A stretch of 24,528 nucleotides of DNA from Hydnum rufescens UP504 (GCA_014904985.1 MU129144.1:19525-44052), one strand, 5' to 3'; positions 1 through 7,153 are shown, counted from the first letter of the stretch. Numbers and translations are program-made. Notes: generated by a model from the sequence alone, not told the origin.

Positions 1-807
1 GAGCGAGACTGGGACACCAGGTGGTCCCATCTTTTTGGGCATCAGTTGCCAAACACCTCGGGTGGATTACTCTCTTGACGTCCCATCACCCGCAGATGGA
101 TGGACAAACGGAAAAGGCCAACGACACGCTTGAAGTGGCGCTACGCACTTACACAGCCTGGAATCGCAGTTCCTGGGCCCAGTGGGTAGGAACACTTGCG
201 ATGGCCACAACTCAACGCCTCATTCCTCACTGGTTATTCACCCTTCTTCCTTTTACATGGGTACTCCCCAAGCACTAAGGCGACTGCTATGGACCCAAGG
301 GAAGGGGCATCAAACAGACAGAGCTGGGACAACGCAGCTGCCTCTCATTCGTAGGTGAGATGGAAGCCCATCGCTCACTAGCCTGGGATGCCCTTAGCCA
401 AGAGCCCAAGCCAGGCAAGCGAAAGCCTATAATTGCAAAGGCGCGACGAAGAATTCGAGGAAGGGATGAGGTTCTAGTGAACCCCCACTCCTCAAGCTGG
501 TCGACATGCAAGGCATGGGGAGGAAGCTAGTCCAATGACGCATTGGCCATTTCAGATCTTGGAAAAGATAAATCCCATAGTCTACATGTGAATATACCCC
601 CTGATATAAGATGCACCGGATCATAAATATACAGCATCTGGTAAAATCCACTGTGGATGAGCAAGATGCATGAACGAGCCAGGCTCCCCAAGCTAAGGGA
701 ACTTGGTGAAGAGAAAAAAGATACGAAGTAGAGAAAATCGGTAGGGACACTGCTACAATTGGTTGAGGAGAAGGAGGAGTACCTAGTGAGGTGGAAAGGT
801 ACAGGCC
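1..807 (+). mobile_element. Ty3/gypsy chromovirus, truncated 3' part (copy A)
   Basis: The window opens inside a Ty3/gypsy integrase reading on +. The 3' end of Pol can be followed to the chromodomain, after which the sequence turns abruptly into the repeat array at about 808. No 3' LTR is visible. About 145 bp near the start (roughly 11-152) is almost identical to the reverse complement of 4451-4595 in copy B, so both belong to one recently active family. The element is dead: the reading frame changes several times and contains stops. The 5' part lies outside the window. Confidence 0.85.
6..807 (+). pseudogene. Integrase C-terminal part plus chromodomain (copy A)
   Basis: Seen directly: the peptide HHPQMDGQTEKANDTLE at about 85-137 is the end of the integrase catalytic core and holds the third acidic residue (Glu in GQTEKAN). 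After frame changes near 160-350, residues like EALAWDALSQ and GDEVLVNPHS (about 457-490, broken by a shift) match the integrase C-terminal beta-barrel region, followed by PFQILEKINPIVY at about 548-585. Near 685-806 a segment reading KLRELG, then VEKI.G, then EEYLVRWKG is a chromodomain, which in chromoviruses reads methylated histone H3 and steers integration. The domain stops right after WKG, so its C-terminal helix is missing. Stops and frameshifts make it a pseudogene. Confidence 0.8.
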
Positions 808-850
808 GGTGGGTGGGCCGTTCTTCATTATTTTGGTGTTGGCTGGGTTA

Positions 851-1060
851 CAGGTTGGGTGGGCCATTGTTTGTTGTTTTAGTGGGTCGCAGATTGGGTG
901 GGCTACAGGTTGGGTGCGTCGTTCGTTGTTTGGTGGGTCACGGTTTGGTGGGGTTACAGGTTGGGTGTGTCGTTCGTTGTTTGGTGGGGTCGCGGATTGG
1001 CTGGGTTATGGGTTGGCTGTTCGTTATTTTGCCGGGTCGCGGTTTGGCCGGGTCATCGTC
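851..1060. repeat. Tandem repeat, about 52 bp unit, ~4 copies
   Basis: The motif CAGGTTGGGTG recurs at 851, 906 and 957, with a degenerate fourth start near 1009 (spacings 55, 51 and 52). Each unit also holds CGTTCGTTGTTTGGTGGG or a variant. On the minus strand the units would read as Asn/Pro/Thr-rich peptide, but the unit lengths do not keep one frame and stops occur. It resembles the G/T-rich repeat at 19195-19341, the equivalent 'exon' of array 2. Confidence 0.8.
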
Positions 1061-1082
1061 TTGCCGTTATGTTGATTGTACC

Positions 1083-1183
1083 CTTAGAATAATGTAACAT
1101 ATTAATAAAAGATAAAAAGTAACGCAAAAGAGCAGCCATGGCTGCTCTTTTTGCATTGCTGTACATAGAAAAATGAAATCTAC
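1083..1183 (-). other. Intron-like segment M1 with hairpin (array 1, minus)
   Basis: On the minus strand a 5' site GGTAGAT begins at 1183 and a 3' site CTAAG ends at 1083 (101 nt), with TATTAATA as possible branch site. Inside, 1124-1154 forms a hairpin: arms GCAAAAGAGCAGCC and GGCTGCTCTTTTTGC, loop AT, one extra T. Just upstream on the minus strand (1190-1223) lies a degenerate copy of the second palindrome, GTACCACACCCCCGC with GCGGGG and GTAC. Splicing is inferred from the signals only. Confidence 0.5.
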
Positions 1184-1293
1184 CTTTCAGTACCACACCC
1201 CCGCCACTGCGGGGATGCGGTACTCATTACACACTGCGATTACACCTGGTGGGGGGTGTATATGTGTTCTCACACCCGTACTGGGGTGCGAGA

Positions 1294-1397
1294 CTAGTAC
1301 AAACAATCACGTTAGCGACGAAATTCAAAAGGAATGCAAAGAGAGCAGCTTTGCTGCTCTCTTTGCTGGCTGTATCAACGGACAAAAAAATACTTAC
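1294..1397 (-). other. Intron-like segment M2 with hairpin (array 1, minus)
   Basis: Minus-strand GTAAGT starts at 1397 and a TTTGTACTAG end lies at 1294 (104 nt). CTAAC at 1311-1315 (minus) is the likely branch site. The hairpin at 1336-1366 has perfect 14-nt arms, GCAAAGAGAGCAGC and GCTGCTCTCTTTGC, with loop TTT. The upstream palindrome lies at 1406-1432 (ACCCAC/GTGGGT core). The 5' splice signal is a perfect consensus. Confidence 0.55.
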
Positions 1398-1464
1398 CCT
1401 ATACAGCCACACACCCACTGTGTGGGTCGTGTACTGCTTTGTTTGTTGGCTGTGTTGGTCGCAT

Positions 1465-1518
1465 CTAGAAACAAGATTGCCGGCAATTGCCGAAGTGAAA
1501 CTATTGTATATATTCTAG
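1465..1518. other. Divergent junction between minus and plus units of array 1
   Basis: At 1465 a minus-strand 3' splice-like site (TTTCTAG, then ATGCGACC) and at 1518 a plus-strand one (ATTCTAG, then GTTGTCGCATCG) face away from each other, leaving a shared core of about 54 bp. The core includes the palindrome TTGCCGGCAA followed by TTGCCG. Units to the left are oriented -, units to the right +. Confidence 0.5.
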
Positions 1519-1601
1519 GTTGTCGCATCGTGCGATCGACAGACCCACATGAATCCCCGCACCAGCACCCGCCAGAACCGACGATACCCGAGAAAAGGAG
1601 G

Positions 1602-1632
1602 CACCACACACCCGCTGCAGTGGGGTGTGGTG
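1602..1632. repeat. Palindrome A, unit P1
   Basis: CACCACAC...CC and GGGGTGTGGTG flank GCTGCAGT. It lies 11 bases before the 5' splice-like site at 1644. Pairing has small imperfections. Confidence 0.65.
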
Positions 1633-1643
1633 ATTAAGATACA

Positions 1644-1755
1644 GTAAGCTTATTTTTTGTTCATGTGATATATATGCTGTCGTGCAAAAAGAGCAGCCCA
1701 AGCTGCTCTTTTTGCGCGACTTTTTCATTTTTTACTAATGTATTTATTATTTTAG
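1644..1755 (+). other. Intron-like segment P1 with 19-bp hairpin
   Basis: GTAAGC at 1644, TACTAAT near 1731-1737, TTTTAG ending at 1755 (112 nt). The hairpin at 1679-1720 has 19-nt arms, GTCGTGCAAAAAGAGCAGC on the left, paired throughout apart from one G-T wobble, with loop CCAA. Confidence 0.6.
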
Positions 1756-1918
1756 GTCATTGCATCGCACTCGATCGACAGACCCGCACGAACCCACACC
1801 AGCACCTGCCGGAACCGATGATCATGATACCAGGGCAAAATACAGGCGTGTGCGCAGCCACGCAAGACCCCAACGCTCGACTATCTGCCACCAAGACAAC
1901 GAGACTTCAAATATGGTG

Positions 1919-1946
1919 CCACACACCCACCGAAGCGGGTGTGTGG
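1919..1946. repeat. Palindrome A, unit P2
   Basis: CCACACACCC (1919-1928) and GGGTGTGTGG (1937-1946) are perfect 10-nt arms around an 8-nt spacer. It ends 9 bases before the 5' splice-like site at 1956. Confidence 0.75.
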
Positions 1947-1955
1947 TAACATTAG

Positions 1956-2057
1956 GTATGTCTAATCCCACCGGTGCCAAAAGAGCAGCAGGAGCTGCTC
2001 TTTTGGCACCCCTCTATTTTCTTTTTTTTACTAATGCATTATTTATCGTTGTTCTAG
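1956..2057 (+). other. Intron-like segment P2 with perfect 17-bp hairpin
   Basis: GTATGT at 1956, TACTAATG near 2030, TTCTAG ending at 2057 (102 nt). The hairpin at 1973-2010 has perfect 17-nt arms (left arm GGTGCCAAAAGAGCAGC), loop AGGA. All three splice signals fit the fungal consensus well. Confidence 0.65.
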
Positions 2058-2169
2058 GTCCCTTCCCTAAGCGAAAACCCGCCCGACAAGGACACAGACG
2101 AGCCCCCAACACGATATTTGATGCGCAGCCGCCCGGAGTGCCCTGAACACGACGATCGATTTCATCTCG

Positions 2170-2198
2170 TACCACACACCCACCGCGGGTGTGTGGTA
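2170..2198. repeat. Palindrome A, unit P3
   Basis: TACCACACACCC (2170-2181) and GGGTGTGTGGTA (2187-2198) are perfect 12-nt arms with a 5-nt spacer. Confidence 0.75.
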
Positions 2199-2208
2199 TT
2201 AGTTGTAG

Positions 2209-2304
2209 GTTTCTCTCTGACAACGGCGCCCAAAGAGCAGCAGTAGCTGCTCTTTGGGCACTACTTCTATTTTTTTTAAACTAACGTATTCTTCATCCTT
2301 CTAG
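2209..2304 (+). other. Intron-like segment P3 with perfect 14-bp hairpin
   Basis: A weak 5' site GTTTCT at 2209 (GTATTA at 2196 is an alternative), AAACTAACG near 2278-2286, TTCTAG ending at 2304 (96 nt). The hairpin at 2228-2259 has perfect arms GCCCAAAGAGCAGC and GCTGCTCTTTGGGC, loop AGTA. Confidence 0.55.
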
Positions 2305-2482
2305 GTGACCTCTTGATGCACGAAAACAGAGCCTAGGTCTAAGACGAAACACGGACCAGTGCAGCCACCTGCAACCCGATATGAACATCGCCATCAAAAC
2401 CCCTACGAACGCCACCCTATAGCCCGCAGCCACGCATCCCATGGCCCCGATACAGGATGGTGTGCAATGGAGGAGGCCATGG

Positions 2483-2514
2483 TACCACACACCCGCTGTG
2501 GTGGGTGTGTGGTA
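2483..2514. repeat. Palindrome A, unit P4
   Basis: TACCACACACCC (2483-2494) and GGGTGTGTGGTA (2503-2514) are perfect 12-nt arms with an 8-nt spacer, 7 bases before GTAAGT at 2522. Confidence 0.75.
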
Positions 2515-2521
2515 ACATCTG

Positions 2522-2621
2522 GTAAGTCTCTCGTTATAAGTACAATCGCGCCAGAAGAGCAGCAACTGCTGCTCTTCTGGAACTGGTTTTTTATTAACTA
2601 ACATATTATTGGTCATTGTAG
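2522..2621 (+). other. Intron-like segment P4 with perfect 13-bp hairpin
   Basis: GTAAGT at 2522, AACTAACA near 2596-2603, TTGTAG ending at 2621 (100 nt). The hairpin at 2551-2580 has arms CCAGAAGAGCAGC and GCTGCTCTTCTGG, loop AACT. The outer bases differ from every other unit yet still pair. Confidence 0.65.
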
Positions 2622-2860
2622 ATCACCCCCTGCGTGAAGACCTACGCGACGAGAGCACGAAAACCCCCCACACGAAATATGGATGCGCAGCCGCCGAAGA
2701 CTGCGCCCAAGGGCCCAGCCCTGAACACCAAGACTGTTATTATTCTAGGCACCTCCACTGCGCGATACCCCACCTGAAGGAAATAGATGGGACTCACCTG
2801 ATGATGGCCACCAATGTATATAATTATAATAAATAAATAAATATTAAATAACCTTATGGG

Positions 2861-3015
2861 CCAGGACATTGTCCCATGGGAATCCAGTGGCTTTCTCACG
2901 GGTTTTTCAACCCCGTCATGTATCCCGCGGCCCCTGCCCCCGTGAGTCACGGGGGGCGGGTTTTCAGCCCCGCGGGGCGGGGTGTCCTAAATTCCCCTGT
3001 GGGGACCCCGTGCAA
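2861..3015. repeat. GC-rich palindromic element, copy 1
   Basis: The stretch starts with CAGGACATTGTCCCATGGGA and ends with GGGGACCCCGTGCAATAGCC. It is packed with short inverted repeats (GGACATTGTCC, CACGGG...CCCGTGAGTCACGGG, GCCCCGCGGGGC). It replaces the hairpin B region expected in this unit of the array. The block at 4330-4450 has the same kind of ends (ACATTGT...CCC and GACCCCATGCAATACCC), so this is probably a small repeat family. No protein is apparent. Confidence 0.5.
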
Positions 3016-3155
3016 TAGCCTACATTATCCTAGGTCATCGCCTGAACCAGAACTGGCAAATGAACACCCCCCCAAACAACAATCCGCGGAACGAGAACAC
3101 GCCAAATGGCGGTTTTCAAGACAATAACCCACCAAACGATGGCCCGCTGAACAAG

Positions 3156-3187
3156 TACCACACACCCGCCACGGCGGGTGTGTGGTA
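3156..3187. repeat. Palindrome A, unit P6 (perfect 15-nt arms)
   Basis: TACCACACACCCGCC (3156-3170) and GGCGGGTGTGTGGTA (3173-3187) are perfect arms with only 2 bases between. It is the best copy of this palindrome in the array and lies 6 bases before GTAACT at 3194. Confidence 0.8.
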
Positions 3188-3193
3188 ACATAG

Positions 3194-3304
3194 GTAACTT
3201 TTTGTTTGATTGCAATACCTATGGTGGCGCAAAAAGAGCAGCAAAAGCTGCTCTTTTGCGCCGTTATTATTATTATTTTTAACTAACATATTACTTTATG
3301 ATAG
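3194..3304 (+). other. Intron-like segment P6 with hairpin
   Basis: GTAACT at 3194, AACTAACA near 3280-3288, GATAG ending at 3304 (111 nt). The hairpin at 3226-3262 has arms GGCGCAAAAAGAGCAGC and GCTGCTCTTTTGCGCC, one bulged A, loop AAAA. The preceding exon-like block (3034-3193) has an open stretch rich in Asn and Pro in one frame, but the palindrome ends in TAA in that frame. Confidence 0.6.
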
Positions 3305-3460
3305 GTCTCCCCATCATCCATACGAGCCCCGAGCAAACACCTGACCCAATGCCCACACTGCAGCACCCCACAAAATGAACACCCGCCCGGTAAATGAAAA
3401 CCCCCCAATCAAAAATGAATACCACACACCCACTGCGGCGGGTGTGCAGTACTATATAAG

Positions 3461-3568
3461 GTGAGTTCCCCCCCCTCGGTAGATACACCCACACAAAAAG
3501 AGCGAAAGCGGTTCTTTTTGTGCTGGTTTTACGACTTAAGCAACTAACATTTTTTTTTAAAACTCTAG
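3461..3568 (+). other. Intron-like segment P7 with decayed hairpin
   Basis: GTGAGT at 3461, CAACTAACA near 3540-3548, CTCTAG ending at 3568 (108 nt). The hairpin at 3492-3522 keeps CACAAAAAGAGC against GTTCTTTTTGTG, with loop GAAA and a small bulge. Palindrome A is at 3419-3451 with two mismatches. Confidence 0.55.
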
Positions 3569-3709
3569 ATGTTCCTAATCTGCGCGAGACCACAGTATCA
3601 TCTCCCACCCCCGTGAATCGATTCGAACGAAACCCCATGCGACCCCCATACGAAAAACCAGACACAAGCCCATACGGACCCCTCGATTGACACGAGCAGC
3701 ACAATATGA

Positions 3710-3739
3710 GTACCACACCCACTAGAGCGGGTGTGGTAC
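3710..3739. repeat. Palindrome A, unit P8
   Basis: GTACCACACCC (3710-3720) and GGGTGTGGTAC (3729-3739) are perfect 11-nt arms with an 8-nt spacer. Confidence 0.75.
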
Positions 3740-3745
3740 TAAAAG

Positions 3746-3835
3746 GTTTTTTTTTTAAATTAATTCTCTATATGTAAGTGGCGCAAAAAGGGCAGCGCAA
3801 GCTGCCCTTTTTGCGTCACTTTTGACTTATTCTAG
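3746..3835 (+). other. Intron-like segment P8 with 20-nt-arm hairpin
   Basis: The end is TTCTAG at 3835. The 5' site is uncertain: GTTTTT at 3746 matches the position in sister units, while a perfect GTAAGT at 3774 would give only 62 nt. The hairpin at 3777-3820 has 20-nt arms with one wobble, core AAAAAGGGCAGC against GCTGCCCTTTTT, loop GCAA. GAGCAGC has become GGGCAGC and its partner has changed to match. Confidence 0.55.
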
Positions 3836-3939
3836 ATCATCCGACTGACACCACCCGCCGAACCCCCTGCACCTGCGAGACCCCCATACGAAAAACCGGG
3901 CACAAGCCCATACAGACCCCACCGTCGAAATAAAATGAG

Positions 3940-3973
3940 GTACCACACACCCACTGGGGTGGGTGTGTGGTAC
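3940..3973. repeat. Palindrome A, unit P9
   Basis: GTACCACACACCCA (3940-3953) and TGGGTGTGTGGTAC (3960-3973) are perfect 14-nt arms with spacer CTGGGG. Confidence 0.75.
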
Positions 3974-3979
3974 TAGAAT

Positions 3980-4023
3980 GTATGTTTCATTTTTCAATCT
4001 GATGTATATATCTTTGATCCCAG
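3980..4023 (+). other. Intron-like segment P9, lacking the hairpin
   Basis: GTATGT at 3980 and CCCAG ending at 4023 (44 nt), with CTGATG as possible branch. It is less than half the length of its sisters and has no hairpin B, as if the hairpin block were a removable cassette. The array ends about 120 bases later. Confidence 0.4.
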
Positions 4024-4200
4024 ATCATGAGACAGAGACCGCTCAAGTCCCGAATGAACAACCAACCAAACCCTCAACAATGAAAACCCATACTAGAACC
4101 TCCCCCCCCTGAACAACCAACCACATCCTGAGCTCCCTGAGCCCCTACTGCTATACAATGTATATATAATAGTAAATAGTGATAAATAATGACATAGTTA

Positions 4201-4262
4201 TGGTAACAGTAAGTTACTGCACCAGAGGTAAAATATTAGCTAGTAACTTAGCAGTTCTGGTG
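4201..4262. repeat. Interleaved inverted repeats (pseudoknot topology)
   Basis: TAAGTTACT (4210-4218) pairs with AGTAACTTA (4242-4250), and CACCAGA (4220-4226) pairs with TCTGGTG (4256-4262). The order is 1-2-1'-2', not nested, the topology of an H-type pseudoknot. The GTAAGTTAC core recurs at 18143-18151. No gene is seen between 4140 and 4330. Confidence 0.45.
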
Positions 4263-4329
4263 TAATACAACTGCACCATACCAACTATCAATCTACAGCA
4301 TGGACTGATTCAAACCCTTGGTACATATT

Positions 4330-4450
4330 GCCGGGGTTGGCGGGTTCTTGGTGGGTTTTAGCCATGGGTCCACATTGTTCCTCCCGCCCCACGGGGATCT
4401 CCCCCGCGGGGTCAAAACCTGTGGGTTTCAAGACCCCATGCAATACCCTA
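4330..4450. repeat. GC-rich palindromic element, copy 2
   Basis: Shares ends and style with 2861-3015: ACATTGTTCC near 4372-4382, CCCCACGGGGATC, CCCCGCGGGG, GACCCCATGCAATACCC near 4431-4449. It abuts chromovirus copy B exactly where the integrase is cut (4451), so its arrival or a recombination at it may have truncated the element. Confidence 0.45.
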
Positions 4451-5290
4451 TAAGTGCGTAGCGCCACTTCGAGTGTGTCGTTGGCCTTTTCCGTTTGTCC
4501 ATCCATCTGCGGGTGATGGGACGTCAAGAGGAGTAGATCCAGCCTGAGGTGTTTGGCAACTGATGCCCAAAGGATTGGGACCACCTGGTGTCCCAGTCCG
4601 CGATCATCTGCCTTGGGAGACCGTATTTCAGGATGACATGCTGGATGAACATCCTGGCGAAGCCCTCCTGTTTTAAGCTCGAGGAGGTGGGGATGTATTG
4701 GACGAATTTGGTAAGCTTGTCCACTATCACTAGCACTGCGTCATGCCCCTCCGACTTCAGGAGGCCCGTAATGAGGTCTAGGGTCACTACTTCAAATGGG
4801 AGTAGTGGGATGGCATGGGGACATAGCTTTCCCATCGGTCCTCGTTTGTCTGATTTAATCTTCTGGCAGACATCACATGTCTTAGTGTAGTTGACTACGT
4901 CCACCCACATCTTGGGCCAATAGAATTGTGCGGCAAGCTTGTGAAATAGCCTTGAGGATCCTGCATGGGCAGTTTCCCAGGGTGACTTGTGTGATTCCTT
5001 GAGTATCCTGCGTATTTCTGACTTCGGCACGCATAGTTGGGCTACCCAGTCTGCATCTCGGAAGATCAGAAGTCCTTCTCTGGACTTATAAAATCTCTGA
5101 GCCACCAAGAGCTCCAATTTGTCTTCTGCCGCTTCACTCCATGGTTGCTGGAAGCTGGGGTCCACTTGGTATCCTTGAACAAAGGCTTCTATTCTTTGGG
5201 GGCTGATCTCAATGTCCAGCATTTGTGGCGTGTGTTCTCGGCCTGGGGGGTTCATTGTTCTGGCTCTTCGCTGCGCAGCCAACTCTATCT
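4451..5290 (-). pseudogene. Integrase (copy B), truncated
   Basis: The zinc-binding HHCC module is visible: the His pair in ESHKSPWETAHAG near 4965-5000, then CDVC near 4866-4877. The catalytic core follows: VTLDLITG with the first Asp (about 4776), KYGLPRQMIADWDTRW with the second Asp (about 4596), and after a frameshift near 4560, HHPQMDGQTEKANDTLE with the Glu (about 4490). The core then stops at 4451 where foreign GC-rich sequence begins. The protein would insert the cDNA into host chromatin. The shift and the truncation make it non-functional. Confidence 0.85.
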
Positions 5291-5351
5291 CGTCTGTTGC
5301 GCCAGCAGTAGCCTTCCCTTCCTCTTGGAGACCTTGCTTCTTGCTCTGTGC

Positions 5352-6060
5352 TCAGGTGGAAAGGAATGCCGCTCGCTCAGCGGGCTTCCTCTCTACTACA
5401 TCTTCCCATGCATACATCGGTTGCATTGGGAGCTGAGTTGGCAGGGAGGGGGAGCTATCTTCCACAGGCAATTGATGTGGCAGAACCTGTCGTAGCCTTG
5501 AGAGGGGGTCGATGTTGGAGTGAACAATGCCCGCTCTGTGTACTATATCCAGGCCTGGATATGCTGAAAATACTGCCCCCCATGCTGCGAGACATCTGTT
5601 GGCGTTTTTGTACATCCTGGCCCATTGTAGGGCTGCATCATCTGTAATCACAATGTTTTTCTCGCCTTCGATGAAGGGTTGGAAACGCACTAGTGCTTCC
5701 TTAACCCCTAGGGCTTCTCTCTCCGTTGCCAAATAGTTTTGTTTGGCAGACTTGAGGGACTTACTCCAGTAGGTGATTACTCGTTCTACATGCACTATCG
5801 TGTCTTCCATATTCTCGGCCCAGGGGCTGGGGTCGGCATGTCGTTTGTATTCTTCGAGGCTTGATGAGCTATTTTTGGGACAGGCTCGCCTTTTGCATGA
5901 GCAGCCAGGATCTTATTGTATATTTTTGTACCCTTCAGATTTCTCATAGCTATTGGCTGGATTTGTTGTAGACTGGCCCCTATGGCTACGTCCAATGCAT
6001 CGGAATATATACGATATGGCCTAGCTGGAATCGAGTGACCAAGCATGGGGGCTGAGACCA
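5352..6060 (-). pseudogene. RNase H region (copy B)
   Basis: RIYSDALDVAIGASLQQ (about 5955-6010) starts the RNase H fold of Ty3/gypsy Pol, where the first Asp binds metal. A frameshift near 5800 is followed by ITYWSKSLKSAKQNYLATER and EALGVKEALVRFQPF, the conserved region holding the Glu of the active site, and VITDDAALQWARM. The segment ends with IVHRAGIVHSNIDPLSRL, the usual connection to the integrase. A TGA at 5349-5351 follows. RNase H degrades the RNA strand during cDNA synthesis. Confidence 0.85.
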
Positions 6061-6199
6061 GCCCTTCTTTGACATCTTTGAAGGCTTGTTCTTGCTCTGC
6101 CCCCCAAGTCCAGCTTGTGCCTTTTCGTACTAGTTCAAATAATGGCGCTGCTCACTCTGAGTAGTGCGGTATAAAGTGCAAGAAGTAAATGGCCATCCC

Positions 6200-6973
6200 C
6201 AGGAATGTTTGCAGCATTGCTCTATTATGGGGGTGGGCTAGGTCCATAACGGCCTTGATCTTTTCCTTGTGGGTCAACAACCCAAGTCAGGAGACCTTTT
6301 GCCCCAGTAGTAGGATAGAGGTGTACATGAAGTGGCACTTCTTGGGAGCCAAGGTTAGTTTGGCTTCAGCACATGCCTGTAGGACTTGGTCCAGGTGCTC
6401 CAGGTGCTCCTCATATGATTTTGAATATACTACGATGTCGTCTATGTACACCAGTGAGAAAATCCATAGAAATGGGGTGAGGATGGATTGCATCATCCTC
6501 TGAAAGATTGAGGGGCCATTCCTAAGGCCAAAGGGCATTTGTTTGAATTGCCAGAGCCCTCGGTGAGAACAGAAGGCTGTTTTCTCTTTATCCTCCTCAT
6601 CTATTGTCATCTGATGGAATCCCGCCAGCGCATCAAGGGCCGACAAGACCTGCGATCCTGACAGGGCTTGCAGGATCTCTGTTTGTTGAGGGATCGGGAA
6701 TTCATCAGGTATAGTCATGGCATTGAGTTTCCTGTAGTCTACACAGAATCTCGGTTTCCCATTTCAATATGCTATAACTACAGGGGCGGCCCAGGGACTT
6801 TTCGAAGGTTCCACCACCTCCTGACGGATCCACTTGTCCATCTGCTTGTCGATCACTTGTCTTTTTGCTGGAGAAGCCCCATACATAGGCATGGACACGG
6901 GGTGGGCCTCCTCCTTCATGCAGATCTTGGCAATTGTTTCCAATGTCCCCAGGCGATCGTCGAACCCAAACAC
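6200..6973 (-). pseudogene. Reverse transcriptase domain (copy B)
   Basis: Motifs in order: KRQVIDKQMDKWIRQEVVEP, SPWAAPVVIAY (followed by TGA), NGKPRFCVDYRKLNAMT with its catalytic Asp, LSALDALAGFHQM, QMPFGLRNGPSIFQRMM, and the catalytic YIDD at 6437-6448 within LVYIDDIVVYSK, all typical of Ty3/gypsy. The catalytic YIDD is intact, but in-frame TGA codons at about 6764, 6287 and 6150 interrupt the frame, each where Arg (CGA) would be expected. Beyond the third stop the thumb and connection region continues to RNase H. Confidence 0.9.
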
Positions 6974-7153
6974 CTGGATATGCTTTTTGATCAGAGCCAG
7001 AGTCTTCGCTTTTATGTCTGGAGGGGCATCTGGAGCGATATCTATGAGTTCTTTGAGTTTCTTTGAGTCTTACATAGTCAGGTCCGCGGGCTCTGACGTT
7101 TTAGGGCCCCAAAGCTCATCAGGACTGTCGGGTCCTGGGGGGATCTCCAGTGC

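Larger units (their letters stand above)
1519..4140 (+). repeat. Modular array of hairpin-bearing intron-like units (array 1, plus)
   Basis: About nine units of roughly 150-320 bp follow one another. Each has an exon-like part of about 110-220 bp ending in a palindrome (A, core CCACACACCC ... GGGTGTGTGG). A few bases later comes a 5' splice-like site, then a hairpin (B, core AGAGCAGC, 4-nt loop, GCTGCTCT), a CTAAT/CTAAC branch-like motif and a TAG 3' site, usually followed by GTCAT or ATCAT. Exon-like parts are homologous between neighbours; for example 3640-3683 and 3877-3920 are near-identical. On +, palindrome A reads YHTP...AGVW, in most units directly followed by a stop or by the splice site. 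No continuous frame across units was found. Candidates: repeat exons of a decayed gene, or an amplified intron-like mobile module. Confidence 0.7.

Noticed and set aside
1173..1637. A 154-codon plus-strand reading frame with many His, Thr and Pro residues
   Set aside because: It runs through opposite-strand intron-like segments and the divergent junction. Its openness comes from the repeat composition and it shows no family features.
1120..4000. CRISPR array or bacterial terminators suggested by regularly spaced hairpins
   Set aside because: Unit spacing is irregular (about 150-320 bp), the repeats are palindromes within longer homologous units, no cas genes occur, and the whole context is fungal (introns, KDZ, chromoviruses).
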